64,000 bases of DNA from Salvelinus alpinus (GCF_045679555.1 NC_092087.1:23026925-23090924); one strand, 5' to 3'. Positions 12,261 to 45,166 are shown, counted from the first letter of the stretch. The notes: generated from the sequence alone by a model not told the origin. Made by a program: numbers and translations.

Positions 12261-12989
12261 TAGGCCAGGGTTTAGGCTGTTTCTTTAAAGAAAATGTCCA
12301 TTAGGAAAGCAGACAAATCACAATTATAGTATTGTGTTAGTGGGGTAATATCATTGGAGTATTGGCCTACTGTACAGGTTTGAAACCCTGATTAGTCAGA
12401 CTTGCCAAAGAAACATAATTGGTTAAATACCCATAGCATCACATAAAAAGTTCCTGCAATTATGTATTTATTTTATTAGATCAAATCATCACTTATCTGT
12501 TCATAAAAAGTATATTTTTATGTGACCACTTTAGAATTTGATGGCGCATAAGAACTTGGTGTTAACTTCTGTCTTCAAAATAGTAAGTCATCTACATTTT
12601 TTTCTCTGTTTGCACTGTTATGTAATGTGTTGATGTTCAGTTGGCTTTTGGACAAGTTCATCTCAGTTACAAGAGGGGGAAACTTTGCAGATCGACCTCG
12701 CTGTCTCTCACTGTTTGTTTGCTCTCATGTATTTGTGCAACACTTTTTCACTGCGGAGGATTTTAACTTAAGGGTGGGATCTATGAAACAGGCCTTTTCT
12801 GAAACATGTGGCCTTGGGCCTGTCCAGTATTCGTGCTCCTGTTGCTGTATTTTGTGAAATACAACCAAATGTCCTTGTAATATAGACGGGTCAAGCATGG
12901 ATTACAGCACCATGTGGTTTTATTGGATGTTCTGTGCTGTGAAATGGTTTATTTTGTGATTTGGGCCTTGTTTCTCCCTCTGTCCACAG
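12261..12989. other. Unassigned DNA before the zmynd8 5' UTR exon
   Basis: No exon or repeat recognised, apart from the pyrimidine tract leading to the acceptor at 12989. Confidence 0.4.
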
Positions 12990-13224
12990 CGCTTCTCCTG
13001 CCTGCCTGTGCAGAACAAAAGATTAGCAGTCAGGAAATGCCCCAGCCAATCAGCTACAGCCTTACATCCTGCCAGTGAGAGCAGGCCACTCACAGCTTGG
13101 TATCTATCCTAGCAGCCGATCGGCCAGCCTGGAGAGCCGTGGCTGTGCTCTGAGCAGGGTGAGGACAGAGGGCTGTCCTCCATGTTTTAATAAGCATTGA
13201 CATAAAACACTGAGTTTTTTAGCC

Positions 13225-13238
<14 letters not shown>
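12990..13238 (+). other. zmynd8: zmynd8 exon with 5' UTR and first 14 coding bases
   Basis: A pyrimidine-rich acceptor ends at 12989 and a GTAAGC donor begins at 13239. The exon codes only M-H-P-Q plus two bases of a serine codon completed by the next exon at 19748, exactly as in vertebrate ZMYND8. The coding part is certain. The 5' boundary is inferred from the splice acceptor, and the exon could instead be a first exon. An intron of 6.5 kb follows. Confidence 0.75.
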
Positions 13239-32637
<19,399 letters not shown>

Positions 32638-33735
32638 CACTGAGCCCTTGCCCCAACCATTGAGTTATTGCACTTGAACCTGTAACATAAAACTATCGAC
32701 ACTTTATATTTTCAAGCTGCTGCTCTGGAGTAATCCAAAGGCTCTTTTTTTGTTAATGACCGGAATTTAATCTTTCCCAAAAATCTACAATCATCCTTAT
32801 CCATCTCAAGTATACTTACTGTATTTCCAGGAGATGAATGTCCAATGCACTGTGGGACAAGTAACCACTAGAGGGCACCACCTGTTCTCGCAATCACTGT
32901 CAGCAACAGGCAGTACATTACACTCCCTTTGCAAGCTCATAGAGAAGCAGCTTTATGGCCAAATTTGAGGAGTAGGTGTGTGAGTAAGATGCATAGAAAG
33001 TTTAGCAGAAAGTGTATCTATTATTATCTGTAATATTAATAAACATTTATTGGGAGTGCATAATAAGTTTTGGTACTGGAGTTTGGTCAATGATCACCCA
33101 GATGCCCAAACTCGATAAGAATGGAACATGGCTTCAGATGAGTGTTAACACAAATGTCTTTTTTTCTACAATTGTGTATGTTAATTTATTTATACCAGAA
33201 TGTTGCCTACAGTTTATTGCAGAGATAATGTTCAATATACTGCCTGTTGAATTAAGATATGGTTTAAAGATAGGCTTTTCCATTTCGGAATGTTTTTCTT
33301 TCCTCCCTTGGGTCTCGTGTTCATCATAATGCTGCCATTTGTCCTGAATTCATATCTGTGTTATACGCATGTTGTCACTGAGAAATAAACCATATTTATG
33401 GCAAACACAGGCCTAGTTTTTGAGGTAACATAATACACCACTACATTTAAGGCTGTTACATTTTTCAATGTGTCTGCCACATAATTCCAAAATGTAAATG
33501 TAGCTGGTTGAAAATGATAAACTACAGCGAACAAGTCTTTGTGTGTCAGGTTTAAGCGCTCTACACCTTATTCACTCATCTGAGAGCAGGAAATGTCATT
33601 TGACTTTCAAACTATTTTCCTACTACAATCTACTGTAATGGAATCATTCCTCCCTGTATAGAGAAGTGACTAAATCAACTCTGTTGTATTTAATGTCTTG
33701 TTTGTTTACATTCTGTAAATAAATAAAGTATGTTC
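32638..33735 (+). other. zmynd8: zmynd8 3' UTR
   Basis: Sequence after the TAA. AATAAA hexamers lie at 33384-33389 and 33722-33727, so two cleavage positions are possible. No further coding potential was recognised. The antisense Rex1-like LINE begins about 45 bases after the second hexamer. Confidence 0.6.
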
Positions 33736-33778
33736 TGAAACTGTTTGACCATTATTATGGCAGTTGGGGTGAAAGATG

Positions 33779-35056
33779 TTAAATAAAATGTTATTGGTCA
33801 CATACACATGGTTAGCAGATGTTATTGCGAGTGTAGCAAAATGCTTGTGCTTCTAGTTCCGACAGTGCAGAAATATCTAACAATTCCACAACTATCTAAT
33901 ACACACATCTAAGTAAAGGAATGGAATAAGAATATATAAATATATGGATGGGCAATGACAGAGCAGCATAGGCAAGATGCAATAGATGGTATAAAATACA
34001 GTATATGTGTATGAGATGAGTAATGCAAGATATGTAAACATTAAAGTGGCATTAAAGTGACTAGTGATCCATTTATTAAAGTGGCCAATGATTTCAAGTC
34101 TATGTAGGCAGCAGCATCTGTGTTAGTGATGGCTGTTTAGCAGTCTGATGGCCTTGAGAAAGAAGCTGTTTTTCAGTCTCTCGGCCCCAGCTTTGATGCA
34201 CCTGTACTGACCTCGCCTTCTGGATGGTAGCGGGGTGGTTAGGCAGTGGCTCGGGTGGTTGTTGTCCTTGATGATATTTTGGCTTTCCTGTGACATCGCG
34301 TGCTGTAGGTGTCCTGGAGGGCAGGTAGTATGCCCCCGGTGATGCGGTGTGCCGACCGCACCACCTTCTGGAGAGCCCTGTGGTTGTGGGCGGTGCAGTT
34401 GCCGTACCAAGCGGTGATACAGCCCGACTGGATGCTCTCAATTGTGCATCTGTAAAAGTTTGTGAGGGTTTTGGGTGACAAGCAACATTTCTTCAGCCTC
34501 CTTAATGATACACTTGGAGGGTTCTATGGTGTTGAATGCTGAGCTACAGTCAATGAACAGCATTCTTACATAGTTATTCCTCTTGTCCAGATAGGTTAGG
34601 GCAGTGTGATGGCGATTGCATTGAAGTGGGTCTAGGGTGACAGGTAAGGTGGAGGTGATATGATCCTTGACTAGTGTCTCAAAGCACTTTATGATGACAG
34701 GTGAGTGCTACGGGCGATAGTCATTAAGTTCAGTTACCTTTGCATTATTGGGTACAGGAACAATGGTGGCCATCTTGAAGCATGTGGGGACAGCAGACTG
34801 GGATAGGGAGAGATTGAATATGTCTGTAAACACACCAGCCAGCTGGTCTGCGCATGCCCTGAGGACGCGCTAGGGATGTGTCTGGGCCCGCAGCCTTGTG
34901 AGGGTTAACATGTTTGAATGTCTTACTCACGTTGGCCACGGAGATGGGAGAGCCCACAGTCCTTGGTAGCAGGCCGCGTCAGTGTCACTGTATTGTCCTC
35001 AAAGCGGGCAAAGTAGGTGTTTAGTTTGCTACCATTGCAGCTTACTTCCCGTCAGA
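33779..35056 (-). mobile_element. Antisense Rex1-like LINE, 5'-truncated
   Basis: Minus-strand fragments include VSKTFKHVNPHKAAGPD (34745-34957) and [38 protein letters not shown] (34239-34481), typical of the RT and C-terminal part of fish Rex1-type LINEs. The 3' end lies at 33779 (TTATTGGTCACATACAC on the + strand). Stops and frameshifts are present. It fills the space between zmynd8 and dido1. Confidence 0.8.
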
Positions 35057-37734
35057 TAGGTAGCAGCATGGCTTCATTGTTGTACTGTGTGACCTCGAAT
35101 TTTGATTTGGAGCACAAGTGCGCCTAGAAAAAATCTGACGGGAAGTGAGCTGCAATGGCATCTTGGTATCAAATCCTAGATGCCATTGCCTGGCGTTGTG
35201 CCCTTGAGTTGATCAGATCCCTGGTTTAAAATCGGAAGCAATATTTCGTTTGGACCTTGTGTGCAATTGACCAATACAGTGATCGCATAATCTATATTAA
35301 TCTATTGTAGATTGAATTGCAATGCCCTGGTTTCCCTGGGGTTTGTTTTGGCATCAGAATCTGGTTTTCCACCCCTGGCCTGAATTAGCGCTGTAGTAAC
35401 AACTGAGCAAAATAGCTCTCCTCTAGCTGACAGTCAGCGCCATTCTGCATTGCCAGCAAGTGCGAGCCAACCATCACGAAATGAAAATGGAGGACTAAAC
35501 GGAGACTGTGCAAGAACGTAAAATATCGTCAATGTTTACAAGTGGGTCGAATTGCAACGTATTATATACACAAAGTATACTTGTGTGGCATTCTTTGTCA
35601 ATTACTAGATACGGTTGAATGCTGTTTATATTTGAAAGTATCTAGCTAGTTGTAAGCAGCAAGCTAGCTAGCCAGTCGAAGTGTGGTGGTGGCCTAGCTA
35701 ACGTTCCACGTTTTTTAACGTAATTTGCGGGTAATACATCACGCTAATTGTATGTTCGTAAACTTAAATGATTTGGCTTTAAACGAGTCCCTATCTGTGT
35801 GTGCATTAACGCATGTTGTCTGGTGGCATGAATTCATGTTGAGGTCACTATGCATTGGGATGGCTACATAGTTTGCTACATTAAAGTGGTGGGTGTGTGA
35901 TCCTTCTCGAGCTTCTCTACTTCAGTGCTTTTATCTAGTACATTTGCAAAACATCAAGTACTTGGTTAGCTAGTTGTGGCTTATAATATTTAGCCACCCA
36001 ACATAAATATCATCGTTATCTAGCGAACGACGGTATCGGATTTCTCAGTGGACGCAGACGCCTTGCATTTGCGATCTACTGTTACGTTAACGGTACCACG
36101 ATAAGCGGTTTGTGTCAATGATTGTTTCTTCGGTGTCATTCAGATACTTCTTTGCCAGCCACCCGAGTATGACTGTCGGGATTATAATTTGTATGATCCA
36201 AAAGACAAAGTCGAGCATGTGATGTGTTTCTACAACGGTTGTCAATATCTAGCTAGATGGTTCGCAGTGTTCTGTTAGGCCTGGACTGAGAGCTATCTAG
36301 CTAGCACAGTGTAAAATAACGTCGGGCATATTAGTATGCGATCACTGTCACTTCCCCACGATTTAGTTTAGAATAACATTGTAGCTCGCTAACAATGTTG
36401 AAGTGACCACCCCTTCCCCCAACATGCCAATTGGGGTGGGTCTCTGGGAGTGGTTTTCTCACGTCTGTCGTGACCATGATCGGGGAACAATCCGTGGTGC
36501 ACCCCTCTCATCCCAGCATCGTGGTTCTCTTGTTAGTATTTTTTTCTTCCGTTGAATTGCTGTAAATTCAAATACAGACATTTCAAATTCATTTGCATTT
36601 TGTGGGTGAGGCTATTTACTTAATTACTATGTTTTAAAGGAGGGGAAGAAATGTCAATAGGCCTACCATTCTGCCTTTGAATGAGGACTCAACTCTTGCC
36701 AGTTCACTTCACCTATTTTGTGGGCCGAGTCCCTTTGCATTCACATTGCTATGTTTAGAAAGGAACCAATATATCTTTCCAATATGCACTCTGGGTTTTT
36801 ACAAAGTGCAGGACAAGCCATTCAATCAGAATGTTTTATGAAGACCGCTATATATACCTACATACATTTTGGGAGCTAATATATTGCATTTAATTAAAAT
36901 ATAATAATTGTAATCAGAATATTCTATTAACATGTAAATTTTATTGATAACAGGATAAATGGCAATAGAATAAATGCAATTGTGCACCGAAAAGGGCAGT
37001 TTTCCCAGACATCTAGCAGTATTTCAATGTTCTGGAGAAGTGTGGATTAAGGTAAAATTTGGAGTACAGTGGCATATCCCATCCCTGCATTCAGGTACGT
37101 TTTTTGACCCCGAGTGTAACGGTAGGGTCTGTATCTTTTGGCAAGTGCTTCATCTATTGGTGAATTGTAGAAATGTGGTTACTTTGCATTGCATTTGCCC
37201 ATTTAATACCATCAATATGGTCTTTTGGCGTACAATAACCATTTATATTCAGTGGTGTACCCTCCCCAACAGTAAATCAGGGATGAGAAATGCATTTGAG
37301 AATAATCAGACCAATGTAAATGGGATATTGAATCTTAACATGTGAAAGTAAATGTCAATGTTTCCCTGCATGTGTGTTTGTCAGTCATTGAAACAAACAA
37401 TGGGGTGTACATTTGAAAACTTTACAACTTTGTGTATTAGGCAACTTCTATACAGCCAAAGCCATTCCCAGAGCTGTGCTAATGTCATTTTGATGTCAAG
37501 TTGTTGGTCTGAAGTGTTTATTTAGTGACCGTTTAATATGTTTTTACAACCCAGTTAAGTTTTATTATTATGATTCAGATGTTCTGTCAATTAATGCACC
37601 AATTCAGAGATAAATATGACTGACTTGAATCCTAGGCAAACCCCAAAAACTGCAGAAATGGTCTTGTCTCTCTTTTCTTGCTGCATTTGTATATCCCCCA
37701 TCACCAATTACCTTTCTCATTGAGATATTATCAA
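35057..37734. other. Probable dido1 5' region; otherwise unassigned
   Basis: About 35380-35520 is unique-looking, with GCGCCATTCTG and AAAATGGAGGAC (YY1-like), and may be the dido1 promoter or first exon. The rest, to 37734, shows no repeat ends or exons. Confidence 0.25.
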
Positions 37735-39457
37735 ATTGTAGTTGTCACATGCTTCGTTAACAGCTGTAGACTAACAGTGAGATGCTTACTTACGGCCCTT
37801 CCCAACAATGCAGAATACAATAGTAGTAATAATAAATAGTAACATGAGGAATAAATACACAATGAGTAACGATAACTTGGCCATAGACATGGGGTACCAG
37901 TATCGAGTCGATGTGCTGAGGTACGAGGAAATTGAGGTAGATATGTACATACAGGTAGAGGGAAAGTGACTAGGCAACAGGATAGACAGTAGCAGCAGTG
38001 TGTAACTGACAAATGTGAGTGTGTGGATATAGAGTAAAAAATAGTTAGTCCGGATGGCTATTTGGTTGAACTATTTAGCAATCTTGTGGCTTGAGGTTAG
38101 AAGCTGTTCAGGATCCTTTTGGTCCTAGAGGTTTCGCCTGTTCAGTACCGGTTGCCGTGCGGTAGCAGAGAGAACAGTATGACTTGGGTGGCTGGAGTCT
38201 TTGACAATTGTGTGGGCCTTCCTCTAACAACACTTGGTTTAGAGGTCCTGGATGGCAGTGAGTTCGACCCCAGCGATGTACTGGTTCGTACGACTACCCT
38301 CTTTAGCACCTTACGGTCAGATGACGAGCAGTCAAGATGCTCTCAATAGTGCAGCTGTACAACTTTTTGAGGATCAGAGGGGCCTATGCTGAAACTTTTA
38401 AGCCTCCTGAGGGGGAAGAGCCATTGTCGTGCCCTAGGGCTGGGCGATATATCAAATGATTAATTATAATGTATGCTATAGCGCGATGTTCCAACTGCCT
38501 GTATCGCTAGAATCTAGACTAGGTTTGTCGTATTTTCAGTTTTTATGAGTGATCCGTCTCCTTCGCAACTTCCCACTCAGACACAAAGCCCCTCCCCCAG
38601 CCTACTCGCAAGACGAAATGTAATTTATTCTCTGACAACAAGCTATTTAAACTCGCTATTTGAAGTTTGGTCCAGCAGAATCGGTCATATGGCCACTGAA
38701 ACGCTTAGATACATTATTTTACTGTAGCAGACGACAACTTAACCTTTCTAACGATACCCTTTTTATGACTCACTCCCAAAATGTAGAGCAGAGCAGACCC
38801 TACTAAAACGAGAGTATCAATGAACATGATTGTGGGAAATTAATGCTCAGTTAATGTCGCTCCGGGCTTTACCACATACCGCTAGCAGCATTTTAGCCAC
38901 AGACGTAAACGTCAGCAGTCTGGTCTGTGTTTTCTAATTGTGCAATGAGCATTAAAAGGGATTGGCAACTCATTTTCATTCTGAGAAATAAGCATCTTAT
39001 CCAGGTAGGCCACTTGATTTCAATATCTAAACAAAGTGAACAGGCTAGAGGGTCTATTAATCACAGTTCAACTGTACAACTTTGTTGGCAAGCAAATAGA
39101 TCCAAGTAGGCTAGACTTGAAATAGCAAGTTATCTTGGCTACTCACTAGCACGCGGGCTTGTGCTTGATGGATTTGTCTGAGACAAACCTGTGTTAATTT
39201 TCTATAATGCCTGCTACTAGAAGTTGTTCATTATTAGAAGATGTGCATGATTCTGGCAAAATTTATAACAAAAAGGGCATTTTCATAGACAGCCTTGAAA
39301 GCCAGATCAGTGATCTATTGCAAAAAGCAGGTTAAACTATTTTGATTAAATTATTAGCGTGTCTTATGGTGGTAGGTTTATATTTAGCAGTGTATTGACC
39401 TTTTAAAATGTGCAACAAAGCTTATTTAGAGAATGTATTTTTTGGGGTGGAGATATA

Positions 39458-42405
39458 CAGTGCATTCTGAAAGTATTCAGACCCCTTGACGTTTTCCACA
39501 TTTTATTACATTACAACCTTATTCTAAAATGGATTAAATTATCAATCCACACACTACCCAATAATGAAAAGAGCGAAAAGTTATTTTTTGAAATGTTTTG
39601 AAATTATACGAAAATAAATAAACAGGTACCTTTATTTACATAAGTATTCAGACCCTTTGCTATGAGACTCGGAATTGAGTTCTGGTGCATCCTGTTTCGC
39701 TTGATCATCATTGAGATGTTTCTACAACTTGATTGGAGTCCACCTGTTGTAAAATTCAATTGATTGGACATGTTTTGATATTGCACACACCTGTCTGTAT
39801 AAGGTCCCACAGTTGACAGTGCATGTCAGAGCAAGAAGGAATTGTCCGTAGAGCTCCAAGACAGGATTGTGCCGAGGCACAAACCAAAAAGTTTCTGCTG
39901 CATTGAAGGTCCCCAAGAACACAGTGGCCTCCATCATTCTTAAATGGAAGAAGTTTGGAACCACGAAAACTCTAAATAGAGCTGGCTGCCTGGCCAAACT
40001 GTGCAATCAGGGGAGAAGGGCCTTGGTCAAGGAGGTGACCAAGAACCTCATGGTCACTAGCTCCAGAGTTCCTCTGTGGAGATGGGAGAACCTTCCAGAA
40101 GGACAACCATCTCTGCAGCACTCCACCAATCAGGCCTTTATGTCAGAGTGGCCAGACAGAAGCCACTCCTCGATAAAAGGCACATGACAGCCCACTTGGA
40201 GTTTGCCAAAACAAAGGACTCAGACCATGAGAAACAAGATTCTCTGGTCTGATGAAACCAAGATTGAACTCTTTGGCCTGAATGCCAAAAGTCACGCCTG
40301 GAGAACCTGGCACCATCCCTACGGTGAAGCATGATGTTGGCAGCATCGTGCTGTGGGGCTGTTTTTCAGCGGCAGGGACTGGGAGATTAGTTAGGATCAA
40401 GGGAAAGATGAACAGAGCAAAGTACAGAGAGATCCTTGATGAAAACCTACTCCAGAGCGCCTAGGACCTCAGACTGGGTCGAAGGTTCACCTTCCAACTG
40501 GACAACTACCCTAAACACACAGCCAAAACAATGCAGGAGTGGCTTTGGGACAAGTCTATGAATGTCCTTGAGTGGCCAGCCAGAGCCTGGACTTGAACCC
40601 TATCGAACATCTCTGGAGACACCTGAAAAAAGCTGTGCAATGACGCTCCCCATCCAACCTGACAGAGCTTGAGGGGATTTGCAGAGAAAATGAGAGAAAC
40701 TCCCCAAATACAGGTGTGCCAAGTAGAGGTCGGCTGATTATGATTTTTCAACGCCGATACCAATGTATTGGAGGACCAAAAAAAGCTGATACCGATTAAT
40801 CGTCTGATTAAAAAAAAATACATGTATTATTGTAATAATGACAATTACAACAATACTGAATGAACACTTTTATTTTAACTTAATATAATACATAAATAAA
40901 ATCTATTTAGTCTCTAAATAATGAAACATGCTCAATTTGGTTTAAATAATGCAAAAACAGTGTTGGAGAAGAAAGTGAAAGTTAAATTCCTTGCTCAGAA
41001 CATGAGAACATTTGAAAGCTGGTGGTTCAATATTCCCAGTTATTCAGTATTTCCAGTTAAGAAGTTTTAGGTTGTAGTTATTATAGGAATTATGACGCAT
41101 CGACTATTTCTCTCTATGCCATTAGTATTTCATATAACTTTGACTATTGGATGTTCTAATAGGCACTTTAGTATTGCCAGCCTAATCTCAGGAGTTGATA
41201 GGCTTGATGTCATAAACAGCGCTGTGAATCAAGCATTGCTAGGTGCTGCTGGCAAACGCTGTAAAGTTTGAATGAATGCTTACGAGCTTGCTGCCGCCTA
41301 CCACCGCTCAGTCAGACTGTTCTATCAAATCATGGACTGAATTATAATATAATAAACACAGAAATATGAGCCTTAGGTCATTAATATGGTCAAATCCGAA
41401 AATATAATTTAGAAAACAAAACGTTTATTCTCTCAGTGAAATACGGAACCGTTCCGTATTTTATCGAACGGGTGGCAACCCTAAGTCTAAATATTGCTGT
41501 TACATTGCACAACCTTCAATGTTATGTCATAATTATGTAAAATTCTGGCAAATTAGTTGGCAACGAGCCAGGCGGCCCAAACTGTTGCATATACCCTGAC
41601 TCTGCGTGCAATGAACGCAAGAGAAGTGACACAATTTCCCTAGTTAATATTGCCTGCTAACATTAATTTATTTGAACTAAATATGCAGGTTAAAAAAAAT
41701 ACACTTCTGTGTATTGATTTTAAGAAAGACATTGATGTTTATGGTTAGGTACATTCGTGCAACGATTGTGTTTTTTTTGCGAATGTGCATTTGTTAAGTC
41801 ATCCCCCATTTGGCGAAGTAGTCTGTGATTCGATGATAAATTAACAGGCACTGCATTGATTATATACAACGCAGGACAAGCTAGTTAACCTAGTAATATC
41901 ATCAACCATGTGTAGTTAACTAGTGATTATGTGAAGATTGATTGTTTTTTGTATAAGATACGTTTAATGCTAGCTAGCAGCTTACCTTGGCTCCTTGCTG
42001 CACTCGTGTAACAGGTGGTCAGCCTGCCATGCAGTTTCCTCGTGGAATGCAATATAATCGGCATCCAAAAATGCAGATTACCGATTGTTATGAAAACTTG
42101 AAATCGGCCCTAATTAATCGGCCGACCTCAAGCTTGTAGCATCATACCTAAGACTCGAGGCTGTAATCGCTGCCAAGGGTGCTTCAACAAAGTACTGAGT
42201 AAAGGGTCTGAATACTTATGTAAATGTGATATTTCAGATTTATATATTTGCAAAAAAAATCGAAAAACCTGTTCGTGCTATGTCATTATGGTAATTGTGT
42301 GTAGATTGATGAGAAAAACAACCATTTAATCAATTTTAGAGTAAGGCTGTAACGTATCAAAATGTGGAAGAAGTCAAGAGGTCTGAATACTTTCCGAATG
42401 CACTG
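39458..42405 (+). mobile_element. Tc1-like transposon with broken transposase, itself interrupted
   Basis: Ends CAGTGCATTCTGAAAGTATT and the inverse are flanked by TA (39456-39457, 42406-42407). Transposase pieces are on the + strand: VSAALKVPKNTVASIILKWK near 39867-40187, [20 protein letters not shown] near 40282-40464. Frames are shifted. A second hAT-like element lies inside at about 40726-42131. Confidence 0.88.
40726..42131. mobile_element. hAT-like element nested in the Tc1 element
   Basis: Inverted ends AGAGGTCGGCTGATTATGA and TTAATCGGCCGACCTC. The Tc1 sequence resumes with AAGCTTGTAGCATCATACC right after it. No transposase frame is seen, and the target duplication is not clear. Confidence 0.75.
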
Positions 42406-42745
42406 TATATCGTAAAAAAATTAAATAATAATCAAGATCAGATTTTTTTTAGGCCATATCGGCATCCCTATCATGCCCTCTTCACGACTAAGTTGCTGTG
42501 TTTGGACCATGATAGGTCCTTAGTGATGTGGACATCGAGGAACTTGACGCTCTCGACCCGCTCCACCACAGCCCCGTCAGCGTGAATGGAAGCGTGTTTG
42601 GCCCTCCGTTTCCTGTAGTCCACGATAAGCTCCTTTGCCTTGCCCACGTTGAGGGACAGGCTGTTGTCCAGGCACCATACTGCCAGGTCTCTGACTTCCC
42701 TATAGGCTGTCTCACCGTTCATGCTGTATTGATTATTCATTTGAG

Positions 42746-43766
42746 TCACTCACGTCATTGTTGTAGGATAGTGTCCATGCTTTGAATGTTTAAATATACA
42801 ATTTCAACATGGTTGGTTCTATTTGTTCTACACCTGTTTCTCAGACATGTTTGAGGTGGAAATTATTTGGAGGTCCTCATGCTTGTGGTATTGTCAGTGG
42901 AATGGTCAAGGCCAGACTGATCTGAACGTTATTTCAAAATATAGCTAGATGCTTTGATTGTGGAGAATATATTCCCTTTTCTTAAAATGTCTGTTGATCA
43001 AATAGTTAAAATATTTTAACTTAAATTACTTCGACTATTAGGAATCTTTTATTGAGTAATCTGTGGTTTGGCACTTTTGCTCAGGGCTATTGCTTATCAT
43101 ACTACAGAGAGGGATGCTTTAAAAATAAATTATAATCTAAATGCTACCTGTCCAGGTTTAGTTATCTGTTTTCAGTTCCAACTGTTTGGGGGGAGCATTG
43201 TTTATAACATGTCGGCCTATTTGTTGTGTTTTGATAATAATTATTTGATAAGGATAACTACAAAGTGGGATTTAGGTTTGTTTAGTCATCAATTGTGATT
43301 GGGACACATTTTTTGTTAATCTGAATTAAATTAGGTGGGGCTGAATGATTATCTACTGGTGTGTCTTGATTACGACAAATATTTTATAACAAGTTGACTA
43401 TGTCTGTACCCTACACACTGAACCTTTTTTGCAGTAGTCACTATTCTATTATGTTGCAACCTTTTATTTCAATAGGTCTAGATGAAGTGAATTATTGTTG
43501 CTAATGTGTGTTATCATGACACTAAAGGAAGTGGGTCTCATATAGACAAACTGTCAGAGAACAACCTCTGTTTCAGCAGTGTCTTGAATTTGGAATCCGT
43601 GGTGTTGTATGATCTGAAGTCCCTGAAAGTGTCCCACACATTGAAAAAAAGTTAGGAGTTGGATGGGTGCCAACCTGTTGTGATGCATTATGCTTTTCAA
43701 GGCTGTATACTGTTGCAATTTCCATACCCTCAAATGCTTAATGGATGTTTTCTGACTTATCTACAG
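42746..43766. other. dido1 5' intron, unassigned
   Basis: AT-rich, without recognised repeats or exons. Confidence 0.4.
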
Positions 43767-43887
43767 GTCCAAGATCCCAGTACCAGACCTGTGATGAGTA
43801 CTGATCAGAACCTGCTGTGAGTGGAAAAGGAGCATTTTTCTCATCAGAGAAGCACTTTATCAGTGCCCTACCACTACAGAGCAGCAG
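43767..43887 (+). other. dido1: dido1 5' UTR exon (non-coding)
   Basis: A 121-base segment between a good acceptor (CTACAG, ends 43766) and a GTAGGC donor (43888), with stops in the reading frames and no repeat similarity noticed. It lies 1.3 kb upstream of the ATG exon. It is inferred from splice signals only. Confidence 0.45.
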
Positions 43888-44098
43888 GTAGGCTCGTGTT
43901 TTATTCTGTCAAAGAACAGATGCCATGCACTCATTTGTTTGATTTACGGTGGTTCCATTTCTTTTGTAAACCATAGGAATCCTGTAAATGTAGATGTTTC
44001 AACAGACTAGGCTTGTCCCAGTAGTGGTGTTCTATATAGTTTTTATGAACTGGGTGGTTCGAGCCCTGAATGCTGATTTACTGACATCCGTGGTATAT

Positions 44099-44587
44099 TT
44101 AAGCAATAATGCCTGAGGTGTGGTATATGGCCAATATACCACGGCTAAGGGCTGTTCTTATGCACGACGCAACGCGGATTGCCTGGACACAGCCCTTAGC
44201 CGTGGTATATTGGGCATATATCACAAACCCCCAAGGTGCCTTATTGTTATTATAAACTGGTTACCAACGTAATTATAGCTGTAAAAATAAACGTTTTGTC
44301 ATACCTTTGGTATACGGTCTGATATACCACGGCTGTCAGCCAATCAGCATTCTGGGCTCGATCCACCCAGTTTATAACAACATATACCATGGGTATGACA
44401 AAACATTTATTTTTGCTGCTCTAATTGCATTGATAACCAGTTTATAATAGCAATAAAGCACGTCTGTGGTTTGTGATATAGGGCAAACATACCACGGCTA
44501 AGGGCTGTATCCAGGCAATCCGCATTGCGTCGTGCCTAAGAACAGCCCTTGGCCACATACCACACCCCCTCGGCCCTTATTGCTTAA
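44099..44587. mobile_element. Fold-back (long inverted repeat) MITE
   Basis: Starts AAGCAATAATGCCTGAGG and ends CGGCCCTTATTGCTT; the two halves are near-inverse copies around a centre at about 44340. Each arm holds its own inverted pair, TACCACGGCTAAGGGCTG and CAGCCCTTAGCCGTGGTA. It has no coding capacity and lies between the dido1 UTR exon and the ATG exon. Confidence 0.88.
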
Positions 44588-45166
44588 TTGTATGAATTTG
44601 ACAACATGGGAAAATTTGGCCCAATTAGTGAACTGCCTCAGATTTTCTGTCCTTCCAATATCATTTTCAATATCAAATATTTTAAGAGGTAACAATGAAC
44701 AGCAAGGTGATAATATGGCATTGTAAAACTGTTTTTTCTGAAGATGTACAAATATTGTTCTGTAGGAGGTGTTTTAAAATACTCATAACTTCGTTTAATC
44801 AAAATTCTTCTGCTGCTGTTTTGTCATTTTACCATGGTTGTGGTGTAACAAGAACTAGGCTCACAAGGATAAATTCACTATTCAACTACGGGTAGAGTTA
44901 TCATTATAACTACAGCAGCCAACCTGCTGTAGCCATTTTGTGGAAAGGAGGAAAATTGATGGTATGAAAAGACGACAGCAATGGCTGACAAAAACAAATT
45001 CAAATAATTTTGGGAAAAGGGTTGTCTATCGATATGAAGAAAGTAGTTGAACATTGACAAAGTGCTGCTTTACCCACCCTCCCCAAAACAACCACACTCT
45101 TCAGTTAAATGGAGTTGCAGAGTAGCTATCTCAAGCTCGTCTCTTGTGCTCTTCTCTTAACTGTAG

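Larger units (their letters stand above)
38435..42470. mobile_element. hAT-like non-autonomous element, itself interrupted
   Basis: Ends TAGGGCTGGGCGATATAT and GGCCATATCGGCATCCCTA are imperfect inverses. The flanking 8-bp duplication is TCGTGCCC (38427-38434) and TCATGCCC (42471-42478), one mismatch. Own sequence is 38435-39457 and 42406-42470; the rest is a Tc1 insertion. No transposase recognised. Confidence 0.75.
37735..42745 (-). mobile_element. Antisense Rex1-like LINE split by a nest of DNA transposons
   Basis: The 3' part is at 37735-38434 and the 5' part at 42479-42745. On the - strand the latter reads LAVWCLDNSLSLNVGKAKEL and KFLDVHITKDLSWSKHS, a conserved RT C-terminal block, and the former continues with the post-RT region and 3' UTR. 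The two parts join at a duplicated TC(G/A)TGCCC. Confidence 0.8.
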
